Assembly (NCBI GenBank): GCA_009103225.1
Contig: RHPI01001517.1
Coordinates: 80,911-144,910 of the forward strand
DNA length: 64,000 nt
From: Chlorokybus atmophyticus
Taxonomy: Eukaryota > Streptophyta > Chlorokybophyceae > Chlorokybales > Chlorokybaceae
Reading direction: 5' to 3'
Part shown: one piece after another, positions 59,077-64,000 of the stretch
Numbering within the stretch: the first letter of the stretch is position 1
How the letters are laid out: the number at the start of each line of letters is the position of its first letter
The notes under the pieces: model-generated
The model's input: only the letters and a program-made list of their open reading frames with translations
Database searches by the model: none
Told to the model about the DNA's origin: nothing
Translations under genes and position numbers: made by a program

Positions 59077-61698
59077 ATGGACCCCGAGGTGTGTAAACTT
59101 GTTAAAGAATACCAAGATATCATGGTGGACGGACTTCCATCTGGTCTACCACCTCCACGGAGCGTAGACCACCGTGTGGAGCTGATTGAGGGCGTGCACA
59201 AGCCACCGTATCGACCCGTATACAAGTTGTCACCTTTGGAACTGGAAGAGGCCGAGAGGCAGGTGGCGGACTTGCTGAAAAGAGGCTACATCAGGCCTAG
59301 TAAGTCCCCCTATGGTGCACCTATTTTGTTTGTACGAAAGAAGAACGGGAGCTTGCGCATGTGCGTCGACTACCGAGCTCTCAACAACATCACGAAGAGG
59401 AATTGCTTTCCACTCCCACGTATCGACGAGTTGCTGGAGCAATTGCAAGGTGCGCAGTACTTCACAACACTTGATCTTGCTGGAGGTTATCACCAAATTC
59501 GCATCGCGCCCGAGGATGTGGAGAAAACAGCTTTTAACACACGTTATGGGCACTACGAGTGGTTGGTCATGTCCTTCGGACTTACGAACGCACCGGCAAC
59601 ATTTCAAACGCTTATGAACAGCGTTTTTGCTGACTTGATTGGTAAGGGAGTCCTCGTGTACCTCGACGACATTTTGGTGTACGCGACAACAAAGGAGGAG
59701 CACGTGGCACTTCTACGGCGCGTGTTGCAGCGTTTGCGCGAACACAAGTTGTACGCCCAGCTACAAAAGTGCAAATTCTTGCTTCGAGAGGTGGAGTACC
59801 TAGGCCACATTGTGTCGCATGAAGGCATCAAGCCGGACCCCAACAAAGTGCAGGTGGTGCGCGAGTGGGCTGCCCCGACCAATGTAAAGGAGGTGATGTC
59901 CTTTTTAGGCCTTGCGGGGTATTATCGCAAGTTTATCATGGGGTTTTCGCGCATAGCTGCTCCCTTGACTACCCTACTCAAGAAGGGAAAGCATTGGAGC
60001 TGGTCAGCAACAGAGGAACATGCATTTGCTGCGTTGAAGAAGGCGCTGACGGAGGCACCAGTCCTGGCTCACCCCAACATGGAAAAGACATTTATTTTGG
60101 CTTGCGACGCGTCCGACACAGCCGTAGGAGCTGTTTTGCAGCAAGACCATGGCAACGGCCTTCAACCAGTAGCATTCTTCAGCAAGAAGATGAGTGGTGC
60201 GGAGCTGAATTACCCCGTGCACGAGAAGGAACTTTTAGCGCAAGTCATGGCGCTACAACAATGGCGTTGTTTTTTGGAAGGCAAAAAGTTCGTGCTTGAG
60301 ACGGATCACTCTCCACTGAGGTACTTACAAACACAACCTCATCTGAGTCGCAGACAAGCTCGATGGCTTGAGTTCTTTCAACTTTTTAACTTCGATATCA
60401 AGTACAAGCCCGGTACGTCAAATGGTGTTGCTGACGCGCTGAGCCGGCTTAATGCAATTGAGGCACTCGCTCAAGTGCAGCCCGAGTGGACCGACCAGAT
60501 TCGGCAAGTGCTTCGTGAAGACACGGAGGGTATGAAAGTGTTGCAAGAGCTGAAAAATACAGCTACGGACACAAGTGGGCACTGGTCAATGCGCGACGGG
60601 CTGCTGTGGCACCATGGGCGCTTGTACATCCCCTACGTCGCGCATATCCGTGTGAAGTTGCTGAAGGAAGTTCATGATGTGCCCATTGCTGGTCACCAAG
60701 GGTTGGAAAGGACTTTGGCAAGCTTAAAACAGCGTTTTTACTGGCGAGAGATGCATCGCGATGTGCGCGACTACGTAACGTTGTGCGACGCATGCCAAAA
60801 GGTGAAGGCAAGCAACCAAAAGCCAGGTGGGTTGCTGCAACCTCTCCCTGTGCCGTTGTCCAAGTGGGAGCAAGTTACCATGGACTTTATCACGGGGCTA
60901 CCAAAGACAAAAGAAGGGTACGACGCTATACTTGTGTTCGTCGATAAAACCAGCAAAATGGTACGCTTGGCACCGTGTAGTGAGTCTTGCACGGCACCGG
61001 AGGCAGCACGCTTGTTCGTGAAGCATATATTTCGTTCTCATGGATTACCACGAAGCATTGTGAGTGATCGCGACCCGCGCTTTACAAGTAAGTTTTGGGA
61101 GGCGCTGCATAGTGCACTGGGTACCACACTGAAGTTTAGCACGGCATTCCACCCGCAAACTGATGGGCAAACGGAGCGGGCCAACCGTGTGATCGAGGAC
61201 ATGCTGCGTTGCTACGTTAACGCGCGACAAGACAATTGGGAGGAGCTGCTTGAGTTGGTTGAGTTTGCGATCAACAACCACCACAATGCAAGCACAGGTG
61301 TCACTCCCTTCCTTATGAACTACGGGCAACATCCATTGACACCGTTGACGGCATGGACACCGCGACGACATGACGTGCGTGTGGAGGCAGCTAATGACTT
61401 CCTTACAATGTGCGCGGACATTAACCAGGCAGCTAGGGATGCGTTATTGGTGGCACAAAATCGGCAGAAGCAGTACGCGGACGCGCATCGCCGACACCTC
61501 ACGTTTCAGGAAGGCGACATTGTGTTACTCTCCGCGAAGCACGTCCAGGTGCGTACGGGAGTTCGCAAGCTGAATGAACGCTGGTTGGGACCATTTAAGG
61601 TCAGCAAAGTTATCTCGGACGTGGCGTACAAGTTGGAGCTACCCGACACCATGCGTGTGCACCCCGTTTTTCACGTCTCCCTTCTGAAAGCATATTGA
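59077..61698 (+). CDS. Reverse transcriptase, RNase H and integrase of element C
   Basis: An uninterrupted frame of 873 codons. RT: VYKLSPLELEEAERQ, GAPILFVRKKNG, CVDYRALNNIT, LDLAGGYHQI, SFGLTNAPATFQ, and an intact YLDD (VLVYLDDILVYA). RNase H: ILACDASDTAVGAVL, EKELLAQVMALQQW, LETDHSPLRY and NGVADALSRL. Integrase: a zinc-binding HDVPIAGHQG with CDACQ, then MDFITGLPKTKEG, SDRDPRFTSKFW and HPQTDGQTERANR (D,D,E), and WLGPFKVSKV with HPVFHVSLLKAY. All catalytic residues that I can identify are present. The stop is TGA, beyond which the same frame runs into the chromodomain. Confidence 0.96.
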   Translation: MDPEVCKLVKEYQDIMVDGLPSGLPPPRSVDHRVELIEGVHKPPYRPVYKLSPLELEEAERQVADLLKRGYIRPSKSPYGAPILFVRKKNGSLRMCVDYRALNNITKRNCFPLPRIDELLEQLQGAQYFTTLDLAGGYHQIRIAPEDVEKTAFNTRYGHYEWLVMSFGLTNAPATFQTLMNSVFADLIGKGVLVYLDDILVYATTKEEHVALLRRVLQRLREHKLYAQLQKCKFLLREVEYLGHIVSHEGIKPDPNKVQVVREWAAPTNVKEVMSFLGLAGYYRKFIMGFSRIAAPLTTLLKKGKHWSWSATEEHAFAALKKALTEAPVLAHPNMEKTFILACDASDTAVGAVLQQDHGNGLQPVAFFSKKMSGAELNYPVHEKELLAQVMALQQWRCFLEGKKFVLETDHSPLRYLQTQPHLSRRQARWLEFFQLFNFDIKYKPGTSNGVADALSRLNAIEALAQVQPEWTDQIRQVLREDTEGMKVLQELKNTATDTSGHWSMRDGLLWHHGRLYIPYVAHIRVKLLKEVHDVPIAGHQGLERTLASLKQRFYWREMHRDVRDYVTLCDACQKVKASNQKPGGLLQPLPVPLSKWEQVTMDFITGLPKTKEGYDAILVFVDKTSKMVRLAPCSESCTAPEAARLFVKHIFRSHGLPRSIVSDRDPRFTSKFWEALHSALGTTLKFSTAFHPQTDGQTERANRVIEDMLRCYVNARQDNWEELLELVEFAINNHHNASTGVTPFLMNYGQHPLTPLTAWTPRRHDVRVEAANDFLTMCADINQAARDALLVAQNRQKQYADAHRRHLTFQEGDIVLLSAKHVQVRTGVRKLNERWLGPFKVSKVISDVAYKLELPDTMRVHPVFHVSLLKAY

Positions 61699-61957
61699 GG
61701 ACAACCGCCAGAAAGGCCACCCCCCGAAGTTGGCACGGACGGTGAACCCGAGTGGGAGGTAGAAGACATCCTTGGAGAGAAGTTTGTGCATGGCGTACGC
61801 AAGTTCTTAGTGAAATGGAAGGGCTATCCGCTGCATGAAGCATCCTGGGAGCCAGAGGCACACTTGTCTAATGCTCAAGACGTTGTGCGTGCCTATCTTG
61901 CTCGACGACACCCTCGCGAGCTTCGAGGACGAAGCTCACCTGGGGGGGGAGGAGTGT
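61699..61957 (+). pseudogene. Chromodomain of element C, cut off by a TGA
   Basis: Directly after TGA (61696-61698), the integrase frame continues with GQPPERPPPEVG, EWEVEDILGEKFV, KFLVKWKGYPLHEASWEPEAHL and ends in TAA at the LTR edge. This is a chromodomain with the aromatic residues of a methyl-lysine cage. In this copy it would be made only by read-through. CGA (Arg) at the stop would restore the fusion. Confidence 0.9.
61940..61954 (+). promoter_or_regulatory. Polypurine tract of element C
   Basis: CTGGGGGGGGAGGAG lies against the TGTAAC start of the 3' LTR. Confidence 0.88.
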
Positions 61958-62626
61958 AACAGTCAAGGCCAAATTCTGTGATTTTCATGGCCGTTTTAGG
62001 CCTTATTTGTAAGGTACATGTTTTTAATGACTTGTGGCGGATATCGGCGAGTTATGAGTCTGCCGCGGATATCGACCGGGGCCCCAAGACCAGTCCGGAA
62101 GGTGCCAGAAAACGGAGGGCCAGTCGAGAAGGGCTCGACCAGATTTCTGGAAGGGCCTGGCGCCAAGTAGTATAACTTGACCATATGAGCAGCAAATTAG
62201 GAGATCTTTGGTGCGTTGGAAAGGTCTAGAAGTGTACTACAAGATTCTGCAAGAATATCTTAGCTTCTAGTTCCGTCTAGCGCTAGAATCGTCTAGACAG
62301 TAGCATGTGCAGACTGGTAGGTATAAAAGTGACATTCTACAATTTGCAATACAACCTTTAGCTCCCTAGTTTCTGGTGTGCAAGCTTGGTGGTGGTTAGC
62401 AGGGGTTGCTAGCGTGTGGCCACTGGTGTGTGCTTGCTTGTGTGACGATCCAAGGCGCTACACAAGTCGGTGTGTAGCTTTGAGCGCATGCGCGTGCGTA
62501 CGCGAGTGGCGGGGCGCGCGTGTGTGCTTGGCAGAGGGGGCAAGGTTCCGGTGTGAATACCGTGTCTTGGTGAGAGGGTTGTGGATTGGACCAACTCACA
62601 GGTAGCAAGGCACGAGCACCGTCACA
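61955..62626 (+). repeat. 3' LTR of element C
   Basis: 672 bp, with two differences from the 5' LTR noticed: T for C in CTTTGAGCGC near 62480, and T for C in the terminal GTCACA. Followed by GTCCC. Confidence 0.97.
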
Positions 62627-62704
62627 GTCCCGCACTAGAGTCGCACTTGTAGTGCGTCCTTGCTCCTGTGGTTGATGGTACGACTTATGCATTCGTGCCA
62701 TCCA

Positions 62705-62740
62705 CTTCGTACAACCATTGGTAACAATGGTTGTACGAAG
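62705..62740. repeat. 16-bp perfect hairpin with 4-nt loop
   Basis: CTTCGTACAACCATTG pairs exactly with 62725-62740 across the loop GTAA. Confidence 0.93.
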
Positions 62741-62814
62741 CATGGATTGTGTCGTAACATTTATGGTACGACAAAGGCATCTCTCGTCCAACCCCAGCCA
62801 TTGCCGTACAATGG

Positions 62815-62844
62815 CTCTGTCGTACCATTCATGGTACGACAGAG
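62815..62844. repeat. 13-bp perfect hairpin with 4-nt loop
   Basis: CTCTGTCGTACCA pairs exactly with 62832-62844 across TTCA. GTCGTAC/GGTACGAC words recur around 62688 and 62765, so the region is a cluster of related hairpins. Confidence 0.92.
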
Positions 62845-63102
62845 GCATTGCTCGATCAGCCCTAATGAGAGTTAGCGTGCACTCACCCAAACACGCTTCA
62901 TTGATGGCCGGATGATGGCACGCAGGGGCACTAGGTCGATAACGGGTCGAATGTCAGACATAGTGGGCCTGGATTCGATCAAGAGGCGGAGGACCAGGAG
63001 TCGGAGGCGGCGGCGGCGGCGGCGGCGGCGTGGCACATCTTGCGAGAAGTTGTGGTCGTAAGAGTTCAAGCAGCGAAGCCAGCTACTACCGGGCGCCACG
63101 TC

Positions 63103-64000
63103 ATGGATCATGGCAGGCGTCAGCAATGGGCTTGTCCAACATGCATCACCAACATTGGACAAACCAGCAGGCAAGCCATTAAGGACCATCTTCACACAGA
63201 GAGCTGCTTGGTGGCTCGCTTTCTGCAACAAGGAGTGGATCACGAGCTGCAGTCCTTGGAGCCCCTTGTCAGAACCATGTGGGACCAATTGCGGCTGTGG
63301 GAACAAGCACAAAGGAATGCAGAGGTACGCTCAACAGTCACATGCATTTCCTTGCAAGAGCAATTTGTTTTTTAGCACAGTCCATGTGATACATGTAGCG
63401 TGGCTGCAGGCCTCCACTATTCACCCATACCCACCCTACAGTCAAGCCGACATAGCGGAAGCCAGAGCAAATAGACAGAGCTGGGCGGCGGTATGTTGTT
63501 GCCAATCTCGCTGTGCATGTTGACTGCATGCACCTCCAATGCATGCCTACCTTTGCATGCTAGGATGTGCGTGAGCGTGCGAAGTCGCGCGCGCGTGCCG
63601 AACGAAGTAGGCTGGGCTTAAGCACAAGAGCGCGTGGCCATTTGTCCGGCATTCAACCAATAGTGCATCAACCAGCAATGACGCAGTCCATGCAATCACT
63701 CGTGCATCAACCAGCAATGCCGCAAGTGACTGTTTAAAGCAACCAACTGATGATGGTGTGACGCAGTTGACTATTGCAATTGCAGTGTCGCAAGCATGCA
63801 GCTAACCCACATGTGATTGGTTGACAGCACCACAGTGCACTAGGTCTTGTTGGAGCTCCTATGCAAGCCTGGATTCAATCCCATCAACTGGTCCTTCAAT
63901 CCCACTTGCTGATGGGCGCGGCGGCAATGCGGCATGAGTATAACATGCATGTTGGCCTGTTGAATCCCGACATGTCCATTGAGGCAGTGGCGCATGATGT
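63103..64000 (+). CDS. Unrecognised multi-exon gene, continues past the window
   Basis: Four exons join, all in phase 0: 63103-63324, 63410-63490, 63564-63725 and 63838 to beyond 64000. Each is bounded by AG and GT. The start is the ATG of MDHGRRQQW. A zinc-finger-like motif follows (CPTCITNIGQTSR to HLHTESC; C-x2-C-x16-H-x3-C), then a helical segment (LEPLVRTMWDQLRLWEQAQ). Exon 3 is Arg-rich (RERAKSRARAERSR) with two VHQPAM repeats. Exon 4 is Met/Gln/His-rich (LGLVGAPMQAWIQSHQL). It could be a nuclear or nucleic-acid-binding protein; I do not recognise a family. It points away from the minus-strand gene at 54.6-56.4 kb. Confidence 0.65.

Larger units (their letters stand above)
56572..62631 (+). 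mobile_element. Element C: young full-length Ty3/Gypsy chromovirus
   Basis: LTRs of equal length (672 bp) lie at 56577-57248 and 61955-62626, with only two differences noticed by eye. The target-site duplication is GTCCC at 56572-56576 and 62627-62631. The primer-binding site, gag, protease, an 873-codon open RT-RNase H-integrase, chromodomain and polypurine tract are all present in order. Near-identical LTRs mean recent insertion. Four breaks remain: TGA in gag (57670), a frame change at a C6 run (58361), a frame change between protease and RT (near 59030), and TGA before the chromodomain (61696). Confidence 0.97.

Noticed and set aside
57670-61698. TGA read as a sense codon in this genome
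   Set aside because: The eIF3m model ends at a TGA where the family normally ends, the two intact host gene models contain no internal TGA, and element B has TAA and TAG stops as well.

Overview
The window looks like nuclear DNA of a green-lineage (algal) eukaryote. Genes are split by GT-AG introns of roughly 70-400 bases. One gene joins a receptor-like cytoplasmic kinase to a U-box, an architecture typical of plants. Another encodes translation factor eIF3 subunit m. About half the window is retrotransposon DNA, and long non-coding stretches are rich in TGCATG and CACGCA. The sequence does not let me name the species. Three homopolymer runs that each end in a single N show the assembly is imperfect.

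Layout. 1-2.4 kb: no gene seen. 2.4-3.9 kb: an old solo LTR (family A) with a reversed family C solo LTR inside it. 4.1-11.0 kb: a complete but decayed Ty3/Gypsy chromovirus (element A) with 5-bp target-site duplications. 13.0-16.3 kb: U-box kinase-like gene, ten exons. 18.4-20.9 kb: eIF3m gene. 22.6-34.0 kb: element B, a large decayed Ty3-type element. 35.7-38.9 kb (minus): multi-PAS gene. 42.2-44.7 kb (minus): seven-exon tyrosine recombinase with one internal stop. 45.3-51.5 kb: homopolymer artefacts, microsatellites and an LTR-like remnant. 52.1-53.8 kb: remnant of a fourth element (D). 53.9-54.3 kb: minisatellite. 54.6-56.4 kb (minus) and 63.1 kb to the edge (plus): two unrecognised multi-exon genes pointing away from each other. 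56.6-62.6 kb: element C, a young chromovirus inserted between them.

The most interesting object is element B. Between its protease and reverse transcriptase it carries a degraded C5-cytosine DNA methyltransferase, and its integrase ends in a textbook PHD finger instead of a chromodomain. In principle such an element could both write DNA methylation and read histone marks. This copy is dead: it has many stops, frameshifts, a nested solo LTR, and a 22-bp snap-back inverted repeat at the start of the RT domain. It shows the architecture, not activity.

Element C has LTRs of equal length (672 bp) with only two differences noticed by eye. It has an 873-codon open pol and 5-bp duplications, yet two in-frame TGA codons and two frame changes. 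Removing it leaves only about 605 bp between the two divergent genes, so it probably sits in their shared promoter region.
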